Below are positions 1 to 8,197 of a DNA stretch of 64,000 nt, in pieces (position 1 is the first letter of the stretch; every line of letters starts with the position of its first letter). Where the stretch lies: positions 1,426,001 through 1,490,000 of the forward strand of contig NZ_CP020562.1 in NCBI RefSeq assembly GCF_002082565.1, written 5' to 3'. A program made the position numbers and the translations under genes. This stretch comes from Halomonas sp. GT. GTDB taxonomy: Bacteria; Pseudomonadota; Gammaproteobacteria; Pseudomonadales; Halomonadaceae. The notes under the pieces are model-generated. The model was not told the DNA's origin, did not search any database, and saw only the letters and a list, made by a program, of their open reading frames with translations.

Positions 1-1
1 G

Positions 2-418
2 ATTACCCACATCGGCGGCCACGGTGCAGGTCAGACGTGCAAAGTGGCTAACCAGATTGTGGTAGCACTGACCATTGAAGCAGTAGCAGAAGGGTTGCTG
101 TTTGCCTCTAAAGCAGGTGCTGATGTCGCTAGAGTGCGTGAATCATTAATGGGCGGTTTAGCTCAATCGAAAATCCTCGATGTTCATGGCGAGCGCATGA
201 TCAAACGCACCTTTGAGCCTGGGTTCCGCGTTCGTCTGCACCAGAAAGATCTCAACTTAGCGTTAGAAGGTGCCAGGACGTTAAACCTGTCATTGCCAGG
301 CACCGCCAATGCACAGCAGTTGTTCCAAGCGTGTGCCGCCAACGGGGGCGAAGATTGGGATCACGCAGGTATTGTGCGCGCTTTAGAAAAGCTGGCAGAC
401 CATGAGGTTGGCCAGTAA
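2..418 (+). CDS. glxR: 2-hydroxy-3-oxopropionate (tartronate semialdehyde) reductase, 3' part
   Basis: This is the C-terminal 138 residues of a beta-hydroxyacid dehydrogenase; the N-terminal Rossmann domain lies outside the window. The open frame runs in from the left edge through GGHGAGQTCKVANQ, the conserved helix carrying the catalytic Lys of the GlxR/GarR family, so the GTG at 44 is an internal Val codon and not a start. The all-alpha C-terminal domain follows (AGADVARVRESLMGG, then KDLNLALEGAR). The enzyme reduces tartronate semialdehyde to glycerate in the cytoplasm. The glycerate 2-kinase just downstream on the same strand supports this over other family members. The family is usually about 290-300 residues, so roughly half is present. 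GarR or 3-hydroxyisobutyrate dehydrogenase cannot be excluded from the fragment alone. Confidence 0.85.
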   Translation: MTHIGGHGAGQTCKVANQIVVALTIEAVAEGLLFASKAGADVARVRESLMGGLAQSKILDVHGERMIKRTFEPGFRVRLHQKDLNLALEGARTLNLSLPGTANAQQLFQACAANGGEDWDHAGIVRALEKLADHEVGQ

Positions 419-431
419 CGCGCCTTTGTCA

Positions 432-470
432 GGCAGGCCAGCGTCTGTTGGTCTGCCATTAAGTTCTTTT
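432..470 (+). terminator. Rho-independent terminator after glxR
   Basis: Stem GGCAGGCC (432-439) pairs with GGTCTGCC (450-457) with one G-U pair. The loop is ten bases and the stem is followed shortly by a T-rich stretch. It lies 13 bp after the glxR stop and may only partly separate glxR from the kinase gene. Confidence 0.5.
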
Positions 471-575
471 TACTGAGTTTTAAGTTCTTTTTATTGAGTT
501 TTAAGTTCTTTTACTAAGCTTTCAAAGCTCTTTGCTTATGTTCTTTTCTAAGCTCCTTTCTGAGCCCTTTTCCTG
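460..575 (+). repeat. Degenerate T-rich tandem repeat before the glycerate kinase gene
   Basis: A roughly 20-bp motif of the form TAAGTTCTTTTTACTGAGTT recurs about five times with growing divergence. The first copies differ by one or two bases and later copies decay into AAGCTCTTT or AAGCTCCTTT forms. It fills the spacer between the glxR terminator and the kinase ribosome-binding site. No function is evident. Confidence 0.6.
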
Positions 576-598
576 ATCCCTGCCCGAGGAGTCTTTTG

Positions 599-1921
599 AT
601 GAATTCCCTTGTTCGCTTGGCGCCTTTTACCAGTGAAGAGGCAACCCGACAGTGGCTGACTCAACTGGCCGAAACGGCCATTGCTGCCGTGCATCCCGAT
701 AGCTTATTAACTGCCCAGTTGCCTGAAAAACCACCAGGCCGAACTGTCGTCGTGGGCGCGGGTAAGGCTGCTGCCGCCATGGCGCGCGCATTAGAGTTGG
801 CGTGGGAAGAACGCGCTCGTGAGTCAGGCGAAGAGGTTGATTTAACGGGCGTAGTAGTGACCCGTTACCAGCATGGTGCAGCCTGTCGCTATATCGATGT
901 ACTGGAAGCCTCTCATCCAATGCCTGATGCGCTGGGTGAGCAAGCCGCTAAGCGCATGCTTGATGAAGTAAAAGGCCTGGGTGAAGACGATCAAGTGATC
1001 GCACTTATCTCCGGCGGCGGCTCCGCGTTAATGACCCTGCCGGCGGACGGTATTTCGTTAGAAGACAAACAGGCTCTTAATAAGGCGCTGCTTCGATGTG
1101 GTGCACCGATCCGTGAAATCAACACCGTAAGGCGCCACTTATCGGCGATTAAAGGCGGGCGGTTGGCCACTGCTGCGCACCCCGCGCAAGTGGTGACGTT
1201 ACTTATTTCGGATGTTCCTGGTGACGTGCCTTCATTAATTGCCTCAGGCCCGACGCTGCCGGATAACACAACGTCGTTAGATGCGTTGGCAATATTAAAC
1301 CGCCATGAGATTGAGGTGCCTGAGCACGTGAAACGCCATTTAATGGCCGATCATCGTGCGCCTCAGACCTGGAACCAAGGATTTGCACGGGATAAGTCGA
1401 CTATCCTAGCCCGTGCGCGGGACGCACTGAAGGCCGCCCAACTCAGTGCCGAAGAGAGTGGTTTAGAGGTAAGAGTGTTAGGTGATGATCTTGAGGGAGA
1501 AGCAAGAGATTTAGGCATTGCCCAGGGGCGTATGGCGTGCAAGTTGCAGGCTGAAATTACTCGTCCGCTGCTGGTACTGTCAGGCGGCGAAACGAGCGTT
1601 ACCGTGCGTGGTAATGGTCGAGGAGGGCGTAACGTTGAGTACCTGCTGGGGCTTTTTGATACGCTAAAAGGATGTGATGGCATTTATGCGATTGCCATTG
1701 ATACCGATGGAATCGATGGCTCTGAAGATAATGCAGGCGCGTTAATTGGGCCTGAATGCTGGCAGCGGGCTAAGGCATTAACGCTTTCTGCACAGGATTA
1801 CCTTGCCCGTAACGATGCGTACAGTTTCTTTGACGCGTTAGATAACCTCGTGGTAACGGGGCCAACCCGAACCAATGTTAACGATTTTCGAGCGATTCTT
1901 ATTCTACCCAACCCGTCGTAA
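599..1921 (+). CDS. Glycerate 2-kinase, MOFRL family
   Basis: Encodes 440 residues. The ATG at 599 is preferred over the TTG directly before it because AGGAG sits at 587-591. The N-terminal DUF4147-type domain carries ALISGGGSALM near residue 140 and the INTVRRHLSAIKGGRLA segment typical of GckA/TtuD glycerate kinases. The C-terminal MOFRL domain carries LSGGETSVTVRGNGRGGRN near residue 330 and AIDTDGIDGSEDNAGA near 370. These proteins were often labelled hydroxypyruvate reductase (TtuD), but the fold is that of an ATP-dependent kinase making 2-phosphoglycerate from glycerate. With GlxR immediately upstream it would complete the route from glyoxylate through tartronate semialdehyde and glycerate to glycolysis. 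Length is normal for the family. Confidence 0.9.
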   Translation: MNSLVRLAPFTSEEATRQWLTQLAETAIAAVHPDSLLTAQLPEKPPGRTVVVGAGKAAAAMARALELAWEERARESGEEVDLTGVVVTRYQHGAACRYIDVLEASHPMPDALGEQAAKRMLDEVKGLGEDDQVIALISGGGSALMTLPADGISLEDKQALNKALLRCGAPIREINTVRRHLSAIKGGRLATAAHPAQVVTLLISDVPGDVPSLIASGPTLPDNTTSLDALAILNRHEIEVPEHVKRHLMADHRAPQTWNQGFARDKSTILARARDALKAAQLSAEESGLEVRVLGDDLEGEARDLGIAQGRMACKLQAEITRPLLVLSGGETSVTVRGNGRGGRNVEYLLGLFDTLKGCDGIYAIAIDTDGIDGSEDNAGALIGPECWQRAKALTLSAQDYLARNDAYSFFDALDNLVVTGPTRTNVNDFRAILILPNPS

Positions 1922-2044
1922 GGCTGTGGTTGTGCCCGTATATCGACCCGATTACCCGTTAAGGCATTGTTTTGCGTGGTTCTGAGTGGTTGTCTGAGGG
2001 GTAAACATGATAAGTTTCGTCGAGGTTCATTAGAGAGTTAGGCC

Positions 2045-2776
2045 ATGACCCTCGGCTGGCACAAGAAAGGTTTTACCAAAACGAAAGAAGGTCGCGTTAG
2101 CGATCAAGATATTGTTGAACACATCCGGTCTGCGGTACTGATGCAGCGACTGGCACCGAATACAAAACTGCCTGAAGTCACCATCGGCGATGTATTTGGC
2201 GTCAGCCGTTCAGTGGTGCGTAAAGCGTTAACACGGCTTGATGCTGAACATGTTATCGACCAACGGCCGAACCAGGTTGCCCGCGTCAGAGCGCCTTCGA
2301 TTGACGAAACGCGAGAGACGTTTTCTGCGCGTAGGTTAGTGGAAGGTGAGATTGTCTCACTGTTGGCGGGTAAGCTGGATGTGGCGACTTACAAGGCGTT
2401 AGAGAAGCAGGTCGCCCTTGAAAAGCAGGCGTTTGAAAACAGTGACGAACCGTCACGCATTGAGCATTCCCTCAACATTCATCACCTCCTTGCGCAGCAT
2501 GCCCCTAATCGTATCTTGGGTGCGATGTTGACCGATCTCGTCTTGCGAACGTCAATTGTCATCGCTCTCTATAAGCGTCCGGGCTTGTCTTCTTGCTACT
2601 TGGAAGGCGATCATGCGAACTTGCTTGGGCACTTGGCGAGTGGTGATGCACAGGCGGCTAAGCAGGCGATATACACGCACCTTAATAGCTTAGAGTCTTT
2701 GCTGGTACTGTCGTCTCAAGAGCCAGAAAACGACGATTTGATGACTATTCTAGGCGGTAAATCTGTTAGGGCGTGA
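2045..2776 (+). CDS. GntR-family regulator, FadR/FCD subfamily
   Basis: A 243-residue transcription factor. Residues about 20-85 form the winged helix-turn-helix (VFGVSRSVVRKALTRLDAEH), and residues about 95-230 an all-helical FCD effector domain. His and Asp residues typical of the metal site are visible in HSLNIHHLLAQH and EGDHANLLGHL. The ATG at 2045 has a weak purine-rich GAGAG upstream. The gene follows glxR and glycerate kinase on the same strand after 123 bp, so regulation of glyoxylate or purine-derived carbon use is a reasonable inference. The palindrome at 8031-8046 between uraD and the tsx-like gene has the form expected for this subfamily and is a candidate target. The ligand is unknown. 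Confidence 0.8.
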   Translation: MTLGWHKKGFTKTKEGRVSDQDIVEHIRSAVLMQRLAPNTKLPEVTIGDVFGVSRSVVRKALTRLDAEHVIDQRPNQVARVRAPSIDETRETFSARRLVEGEIVSLLAGKLDVATYKALEKQVALEKQAFENSDEPSRIEHSLNIHHLLAQHAPNRILGAMLTDLVLRTSIVIALYKRPGLSSCYLEGDHANLLGHLASGDAQAAKQAIYTHLNSLESLLVLSSQEPENDDLMTILGGKSVRA

Positions 2777-2852
2777 TTCGCTAGCCCTAGGTTTTCGATA
2801 ACCCTGGGTTTTCGCGAACAAAATAGATTTCAATCCTCCAAACTGATGTCTC

Positions 2853-2880
2853 AAAAAAGCGGCGCCCATTGGGCGCCGCT
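2853..2880 (-). terminator. Terminator of the aceEF operon
   Basis: A perfect 10-bp stem (AGCGGCGCCC with GGGCGCCGCT, loop ATT) lies 20 bp past the aceF stop. Read on the minus strand it is followed by six T residues. It also separates aceF from the convergent GntR gene. Confidence 0.9.
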
Positions 2881-2900
2881 TGTGGCTTACTCAGAGACGA

Positions 2901-4631
2901 TTACAGCAGTAATCGGCGTATATCCGTCAGCACATCGGCCAGGAAGGCCGTAAAGCGGGCGGCATCCGCACCGTTAATCGCCCGGTGATCGTAGGAAAGC
3001 GATAGCGGCATCATTAAGCGCGGCTGGAAGGCACTGCCATCCCACACCGGTTTCATCTGCGCTTTCGACACCCCCAGGATCGCCACTTCCGGTGCATTAA
3101 CGATCGGTGTGAACGCGGTTCCACCAATAGAGCCAAGGCTCGAAATGGTGAAGCAGCCACCGGTCATCTCGTCGCGCTTAAGCTTCTTGGTTTGCGCTTT
3201 CTTGCAGAGCTCCGCCATCTCCTTGGCAATCTCAATCAAGGATTTTTTATCGGCGTTGCGCACTACCGGCACCATCAGACCATCAGGTGTATCCACGGCA
3301 ATCCCAATATGCACGTAGTTTTTCCATACCAGCGTTTCGCCGTCACCTTTCAGGCTGACGTTGAACTGGGGGAACTTACGCAGTGCAAAGGCACAGGCTT
3401 TAACCATAAACGGCAACGGTGTCAGCTTGGCGCCTTGGGCTTCGGCCTCGGCTTTCATGGCTTTACGGAAGCTTTCGAGCTCGGTAATGTCGGCCTCGTC
3501 GAACTGCGTCACGTGAGGCACATTGAGCCAGCTGCGGTGCAGATTCGTCGCGCCCATCTTGAGCAGGCGCCCCATCGGCTTCTCTTCTACGTCGCCAAAC
3601 TGACTGAAGTCGACGTCCGGTATCGCGGGAATGCCAGTACCACCACTTGCTGCTGGGGCAGTCGCTGTTTGTGCTTTACCTTGGTTGGCTATGGCCTGTT
3701 TCACGTAGGCCTGTACATCTTCTTTCAGCACCCGGTCTTTCGGGCCACTAGGCTTAACAAGACTAAGATCAACATTTAGTTCACGTGCCAGCATGCGTAC
3801 TGCTGGGCCTGCATGCACCAGCTTACTATCCCGTGGCTGATCATCAGCGATTTGTGCTTCCGGACTCGGGGTGCCTTCAGGAGAAGGGGCTTGTTTTGCT
3901 GGTGCTTCAGCGACAGGTTCTTCAACGGCAGACTCTTCAACAGCCGCTGCTTCCGACGCGCTGCTGGTTTGGCTAGCGGCTTGCGCTTGCGGCGCGTCTG
4001 CGCTGTCGTCACTACCCTCGCCAGCGATTTCCATCTGGCCGATCACGTCGCCTTCCGAGACGGTATCGCCTTCTTTCACCGTAAGCGCAACGATCTTACC
4101 ACCGTGCGGGCTGGGTACATCCATCGAGGCTTTATCCGACTCGAGGGTGATCAAAGTGTCTTCAGCGTTGACCTCATCGCCAGCGCTGACCGCGACTTCG
4201 ATGATTTCAACGTTGTCTGAACCACCCAAGTCCGGCACTTTAATATCGACCGTTTGCTTGCCGCCACTGGCTTTTTTAGCGGCTGGGGCTTGCTCTTTAG
4301 TCGGTTCTTTCGGTTTGTCTTCTTTCGCTGGCGCGTCGTTGGGCTGGCTGTCAGACGCGGGGGCTGACGTCTCTTCGCCACCGTCTGCGCCACCTTCAAC
4401 CTCCAGCTCAACGATGTCGTCGCCTTCAGAGACGGTATCGCCTTCTTTCACCAGCACTTTGAGCACCTTGCCGCCTTTCGGGGCCGGGACGTCCATGCTG
4501 GCTTTGTCAGATTCCAGGGTGATTAGGGTGTCTTCCGCTTCAATGACGTCGCCTTCTGACACCGCAATCTCGATGATTTCGACATCGGCATCGCCACCGA
4601 TATCGGGAACTTTGATGATTTCGCTACTCAA
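2901..4631 (-). CDS. aceF: Pyruvate dehydrogenase E2, dihydrolipoamide acetyltransferase
   Basis: The 576-residue core of the pyruvate dehydrogenase complex. It transfers acetyl groups from lipoate to CoA. Two N-terminal lipoyl domains each carry the ESDKASMDVP lipoylation motif (near residues 40 and 155), joined by Ala/Pro/Glu-rich linkers. A peripheral subunit-binding domain follows near residues 275-315 (AVRMLARELNVDLSLV). The catalytic domain ends with SYDHRAINGADAARF, containing the active-site His; Asn in place of Asp after DHR.I also occurs in other E2p enzymes. The start is taken as TTG at 4631 because GGAAGGAG lies seven bases upstream and the product then begins SSEIIKVPDIGG. An upstream ATG in frame would add 13 atypical residues. 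It is downstream of aceE, with a 58-bp gap. Confidence 0.95.
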   Translation of the reverse strand: MSSEIIKVPDIGGDADVEIIEIAVSEGDVIEAEDTLITLESDKASMDVPAPKGGKVLKVLVKEGDTVSEGDDIVELEVEGGADGGEETSAPASDSQPNDAPAKEDKPKEPTKEQAPAAKKASGGKQTVDIKVPDLGGSDNVEIIEVAVSAGDEVNAEDTLITLESDKASMDVPSPHGGKIVALTVKEGDTVSEGDVIGQMEIAGEGSDDSADAPQAQAASQTSSASEAAAVEESAVEEPVAEAPAKQAPSPEGTPSPEAQIADDQPRDSKLVHAGPAVRMLARELNVDLSLVKPSGPKDRVLKEDVQAYVKQAIANQGKAQTATAPAASGGTGIPAIPDVDFSQFGDVEEKPMGRLLKMGATNLHRSWLNVPHVTQFDEADITELESFRKAMKAEAEAQGAKLTPLPFMVKACAFALRKFPQFNVSLKGDGETLVWKNYVHIGIAVDTPDGLMVPVVRNADKKSLIEIAKEMAELCKKAQTKKLKRDEMTGGCFTISSLGSIGGTAFTPIVNAPEVAILGVSKAQMKPVWDGSAFQPRLMMPLSLSYDHRAINGADAARFTAFLADVLTDIRRLLL

Positions 4632-4659
4632 GGTCGCGCTCCTTCCAAATCGGATCGAG

Positions 4660-4681
4660 CCGGCGGGCATCTGCCCGCCGG
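4660..4681 (-). other. Intercistronic hairpin between aceE and aceF
   Basis: CCGGCGGGCA and TGCCCGCCGG form a perfect 10-bp stem with a two-base loop between the aceE stop and the aceF ribosome-binding site. It has no T-run, so it is more likely an mRNA stabiliser or processing element than a terminator. Confidence 0.7.
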
Positions 4682-4689
4682 GCAGCGGT

Positions 4690-7362
4690 TTAGCTGGTCA
4701 GCGGGTTCGGCTTGTTGGCGTCAATGCCATACTTCTTCAGCGCCTCGCCGACGTGCTTGCGATCAAGCTCACCACGGTCTGCCAGCGCACGTAGCGCCGC
4801 CACGGTGACGAAGTAGCGGTCTACTTCAAAGAAGTAGCGCAGCTTCTCGCGGGTGTCGGAACGGCCAAAGCCGTCCGTGCCCAGCACGGTGTACTCGCTC
4901 GGCACCCAGGCACGCACCTGGTCGGCGTAGAGCTTCATGTAGTCGGTGGAGGCAATCACCGGGCCGTCACGTCCTTCCAGGCACTTCGTCACGTGGGGCT
5001 TATTGCCCTCAACGTCCGGGTTCAAGAAGGCTTCACGCTCCAGCAGAAGGGCTTCGCGACGCAGCTCGTTAAAGCTGGTCACGCTCCAGATATCCGCGCC
5101 AATGCCCCAGTCGTTGGCCAACAGCTCCGCAGCCGCTTCGACTTCGCGCAGGATGGTGCCGGAGCCCAGCAGTTGCACGCGGCCTTTATCGCCCTGCGTT
5201 TCGTTGAGCAGATACATGCCTTTGACGATATCGTCGGTGGGCACGGTCTCAAGCGCGGGGTGTTCGTAGTTTTCGTTCATCACCGTCAGGTAGTAGAAGC
5301 AGTTCTCTTTGTCGGAGAACATGCGCTTCAAACCATCCTGGAGGATGACCGCCACTTCGTGGGCGTAGGTCGGGTCGTAACTGCGGCAGTTGGGGATGGT
5401 GGAGGCTTGAATCAAGCTGTGGCCATCCTGGTGCTGCAGACCTTCACCGTTGAGCGTGGTACGCCCGGCGGTGCCGCCAACCATAAAGCCGCGGGCTTGC
5501 AGGTCACCGGCGGCCCAGGCCAAGTCACCAATGCGCTGGAAACCGAACATCGAGTAGTAGACGTAGAACGGCAGCAGGGTGACGTTGTTGTTGCTGTAGG
5601 ACGTCGCGGCGGCAATCCATGCGGACATGGCACCGGCCTCACTAATCCCTTCTTCGAGAATCTGGCCTTTCTGATCCTCGCGGTAGAACATGATCTGGCC
5701 TTTATCGACCGGCTCATACTTCTGACCTTCCGAGGTGTAGATCCCGAGCTGACGGAACATGCCTTCCATGCCGAAGGTACGCGCTTCGTCAGGAATAATC
5801 GGGACGACATGTTTGCCGAGCTTCTTATCCTTCACCAGACCGTTCAGAACGCGCACGAACGCCATGGTGGTCGAGACTTCGCGCCCTTTGGAACCCACCA
5901 TTTGCGAGGCAAAGGTTTTGTCTTCCAGGCTGGGGATCTCCAGCGCTTCAAAGTCACTGCGGCGGCTCGGCAGGTAGCCGTTTAAGCGTTCCCGCTGCAG
6001 GTGCATGTACTTAAGCTCGGGAGAGTCTTCTTCCGGCTTGTAATAGGGCACATCTTTAAGCTGCTCGTCGGTGAGCGGAATACCAAAGCGGTCGCGGAAT
6101 TTACGCAACGCCTCGTACTCCATGCTCTTGACCTGGTGGGCTTCGTTGGCGGCTTCGCCATCGCCACTGCCCATGCCGTAGCCTTTGACGGTATGCGCCA
6201 GAATGACCGTGGGCTTACCGTTGGTCTGGTTGACCGCTTCGTGGTAGGCCGCGTAGACCTTGAACGGGTCGTGGCCACCGCGGTTGAGCTTCCAGATGTC
6301 TTCATCAGACAGGTCGTTGACCATCGCTTCGGTTTCGGGGTACTTACCGAAGAAGTGCTCACGGGTGTACGAGCCGCCGTTGGCCTTGTAGTTCTGGTAC
6401 TCACCGTCGACCGCTTCATCCATGCGTTTTTGCAGGATGCCTTTCTTGTCCTTCTCGAACAGCGGATCCCAGTGACGCCCCCAGACGACCTTGATGACGT
6501 TCCAACCGGCACCACGGAATACGCCTTCGAACTCGTCCATAACGCGGGAGTTGCCGCGTACCGGACCGTCCAAGCGCTGCAGGTTGCAGTTGATGACGAA
6601 GATCAGGTTATCGAGGTTTTCACGACCCGCCAGGGAGATCGCGCCCAGTGACTCCGGCTCATCACACTCGCCGTCGCCCATAAAGCACCAGATCTTGCGG
6701 TCGTACATGTCTTTCAGCTCACGGTGATGCAGGTACTTCATCACGTGGGCTTGGTAGATGGCCTGAATCGGGCCAAGGCCCATGGACACCGTGGGGAACT
6801 GCCAATAATCCGGCATCAGCCACGGGTGCGGGTAGGAAGACAGGCCATCGCCGTCGACTTCGCGACGGAATTTGTCCATCTGCTCTTCTGATAAACGGCC
6901 TTCCAAGTAGGAACGCGCGTAAATACCCGGGGCAACGTGGCCCTGGATGTAAATCAGGTCGCCTTCAAAGTCGCCTTTGGGGGCGCGGAAGAAGTGGTTA
7001 AAGCCAACATCGTACAGTGTGGCTGACGACATAAAGCTGGCAATGTGGCCACCCAGCCCGGGGTTGGCGCGGTTATTACGGATGACCTGGGCAATGGCGT
7101 TGTAACGAATCAACGACCGAATGCGGCGCTCCATAAACAGATCGCCGGGCATCGGTGCTTCGCGATGCACAGGGATCGTATTCCGGTGCGGGGTTGTCAC
7201 CGAGAAGGGCACCTTCATCCCGTCCCGGCGCAGGCGATCCGCCAAGCGGGTCATCAGGTAGCGGGCACGATCTTCGCCCTCACGATCCAGTACTGATTCC
7301 AGGGATTCCAGCCACTCCGTGGTTTCGAGCGGATCGAGATCTTCTCTTGTCTCCAGACGCAT
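4690..7362 (-). CDS. aceE: Pyruvate dehydrogenase E1, homodimeric type
   Basis: An 890-residue thiamine diphosphate enzyme that decarboxylates pyruvate and acetylates the E2 lipoyl groups. The ThDP/Mg motif begins GDGECDEPES near residue 230 and ends in VINCNLQRLDGP about 30 residues later. The active-site loop region GRTTLNGEGLQHQDGHS is conserved. The length matches the homodimeric E1 of enteric bacteria (about 887). The ATG at 7362 is chosen because CGGAGAG lies just upstream and MRLETREDLDPLET is the expected N terminus; the open frame extends 20 codons further without a plausible site. It is the first gene of the aceEF operon. No dihydrolipoamide dehydrogenase gene follows in the window, and no PdhR-type gene is directly upstream. 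Confidence 0.96.
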   Translation of the reverse strand: MRLETREDLDPLETTEWLESLESVLDREGEDRARYLMTRLADRLRRDGMKVPFSVTTPHRNTIPVHREAPMPGDLFMERRIRSLIRYNAIAQVIRNNRANPGLGGHIASFMSSATLYDVGFNHFFRAPKGDFEGDLIYIQGHVAPGIYARSYLEGRLSEEQMDKFRREVDGDGLSSYPHPWLMPDYWQFPTVSMGLGPIQAIYQAHVMKYLHHRELKDMYDRKIWCFMGDGECDEPESLGAISLAGRENLDNLIFVINCNLQRLDGPVRGNSRVMDEFEGVFRGAGWNVIKVVWGRHWDPLFEKDKKGILQKRMDEAVDGEYQNYKANGGSYTREHFFGKYPETEAMVNDLSDEDIWKLNRGGHDPFKVYAAYHEAVNQTNGKPTVILAHTVKGYGMGSGDGEAANEAHQVKSMEYEALRKFRDRFGIPLTDEQLKDVPYYKPEEDSPELKYMHLQRERLNGYLPSRRSDFEALEIPSLEDKTFASQMVGSKGREVSTTMAFVRVLNGLVKDKKLGKHVVPIIPDEARTFGMEGMFRQLGIYTSEGQKYEPVDKGQIMFYREDQKGQILEEGISEAGAMSAWIAAATSYSNNNVTLLPFYVYYSMFGFQRIGDLAWAAGDLQARGFMVGGTAGRTTLNGEGLQHQDGHSLIQASTIPNCRSYDPTYAHEVAVILQDGLKRMFSDKENCFYYLTVMNENYEHPALETVPTDDIVKGMYLLNETQGDKGRVQLLGSGTILREVEAAAELLANDWGIGADIWSVTSFNELRREALLLEREAFLNPDVEGNKPHVTKCLEGRDGPVIASTDYMKLYADQVRAWVPSEYTVLGTDGFGRSDTREKLRYFFEVDRYFVTVAALRALADRGELDRKHVGEALKKYGIDANKPNPLTS

Positions 7363-7465
7363 AGAGGTCTCTCCGAATGACGATAAAAGGTAAGCCTCAC
7401 AGCCTGAAGGGCCGAGCACCACAGGTCAGGCTGAAAGGAAAATACAAGCGCTAAGCGCGTGAGAA

Positions 7466-7999
7466 TTACGCTGCCTCGGCCGCACGCATGTGCAGGCGAA
7501 AGCGCGCTATCTGGATGATTTGCTCAATAGCGGTTTGACGCTCGGTAGCGGCGTCGTTTTCAAGACGCTTTTCGAACGCATAAAGGATGGCGTGTCGATC
7601 AAGCCCTTTAACAGCAATCACGAAGGGGAAGCCGAACGTATCTTGATAGGTCTGATTCAGGCGTTGAAAGCGCTCAAACTCTTCAGTTGAACACTGATCT
7701 AGCCCTGCACCTGCCTGCTCACGGGTGGAATCCTGGGTTAGCTCACCCGCCAGAGCCGCTTTCCCGGCAAGGTCTGGGTGAGCACGAATGACAGCAATTT
7801 GCTGATCAATATCAGCACGTTTAAGCACATTGCCCATGCAGTCAGCTAGTACATCTGGGTCATCGTGTTGGTCGGTAAACCCCTGTTTCCAAGCGGTTTC
7901 GGCTACCCAGGGTGAATGTTCAAAGATGTCCCCGTAATGCTCAAGAAAGGCGTCTAAGCCGAGGCGGCTGGGGCGAGCTGATTTTAAAATCCGCGACAT
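7466..7999 (-). CDS. uraD: 2-oxo-4-hydroxy-4-carboxy-5-ureidoimidazoline (OHCU) decarboxylase
   Basis: A 177-residue cytoplasmic enzyme that converts OHCU, the product of 5-hydroxyisourate hydrolysis, to S-allantoin in urate breakdown. Family signatures are FEHSPWVAETAW near residue 28, RAHPDLAGKAALAGELT carrying the catalytic His, STREQAGAGL, and FGFPFVIAVKG. The ATG at 7999 is chosen because GGAG lies six bases upstream and the family is usually about 165-175 residues. Longer frames add a non-conserved leader. No HIU hydrolase, urate oxidase or allantoicase is next to it here. The neighbours are aceE (same strand, 103 bp downstream) and a divergent nucleoside porin, which fits a purine theme. 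Confidence 0.92.
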   Translation of the reverse strand: MSRILKSARPSRLGLDAFLEHYGDIFEHSPWVAETAWKQGFTDQHDDPDVLADCMGNVLKRADIDQQIAVIRAHPDLAGKAALAGELTQDSTREQAGAGLDQCSTEEFERFQRLNQTYQDTFGFPFVIAVKGLDRHAILYAFEKRLENDAATERQTAIEQIIQIARFRLHMRAAEAA

Positions 8000-8030
8000 T
8001 GTATTCTCCATTTGTATTTGTTTATCTGTT

Positions 8031-8046
8031 TTATTGTATACAATAA
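8031..8046. promoter_or_regulatory. Candidate GntR/FadR-type operator
   Basis: TTATTGTATACAATAA is a perfect 16-bp palindrome in the 198-bp divergent region between uraD and the tsx-like gene. The core TTGTATACAA matches the general FadR-subfamily operator shape (T.GT..AC.A). It lies 31 bp upstream of uraD, where it could block transcription. Confidence 0.55.
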
Positions 8047-8197
8047 ATATGTCCAAATGTACTCTAGGAAGTGCCGTTTCTGCAAAAAAATCGCTATCGC
8101 ATCCGTGAGAAGCGGGCATAACGGCGTTAGAAAGGCCTTTACAGAGGGGCTCTTAGAAAGATGTCTAAAAACAAAATCAAACAACAAAGGGTTTTGC

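Noticed and set aside
3871..4794. A 307-codon plus-strand open frame opposite aceF
   Set aside because: It is antisense to the two lipoyl domains and linkers; the Ser/Pro/Ala-rich product is the complement of their repetitive codons.
4993..5985. A 330-codon plus-strand open frame opposite aceE
   Set aside because: It lies entirely antisense to a fully conserved E1 sequence and has no recognisable domain.
8012..8197. A 62-residue N-terminal extension of the Tsx-like porin
   Set aside because: It would place extra residues before an obvious signal peptide and would run through the operator palindrome; the ATG at 8198 has its own ribosome-binding site.
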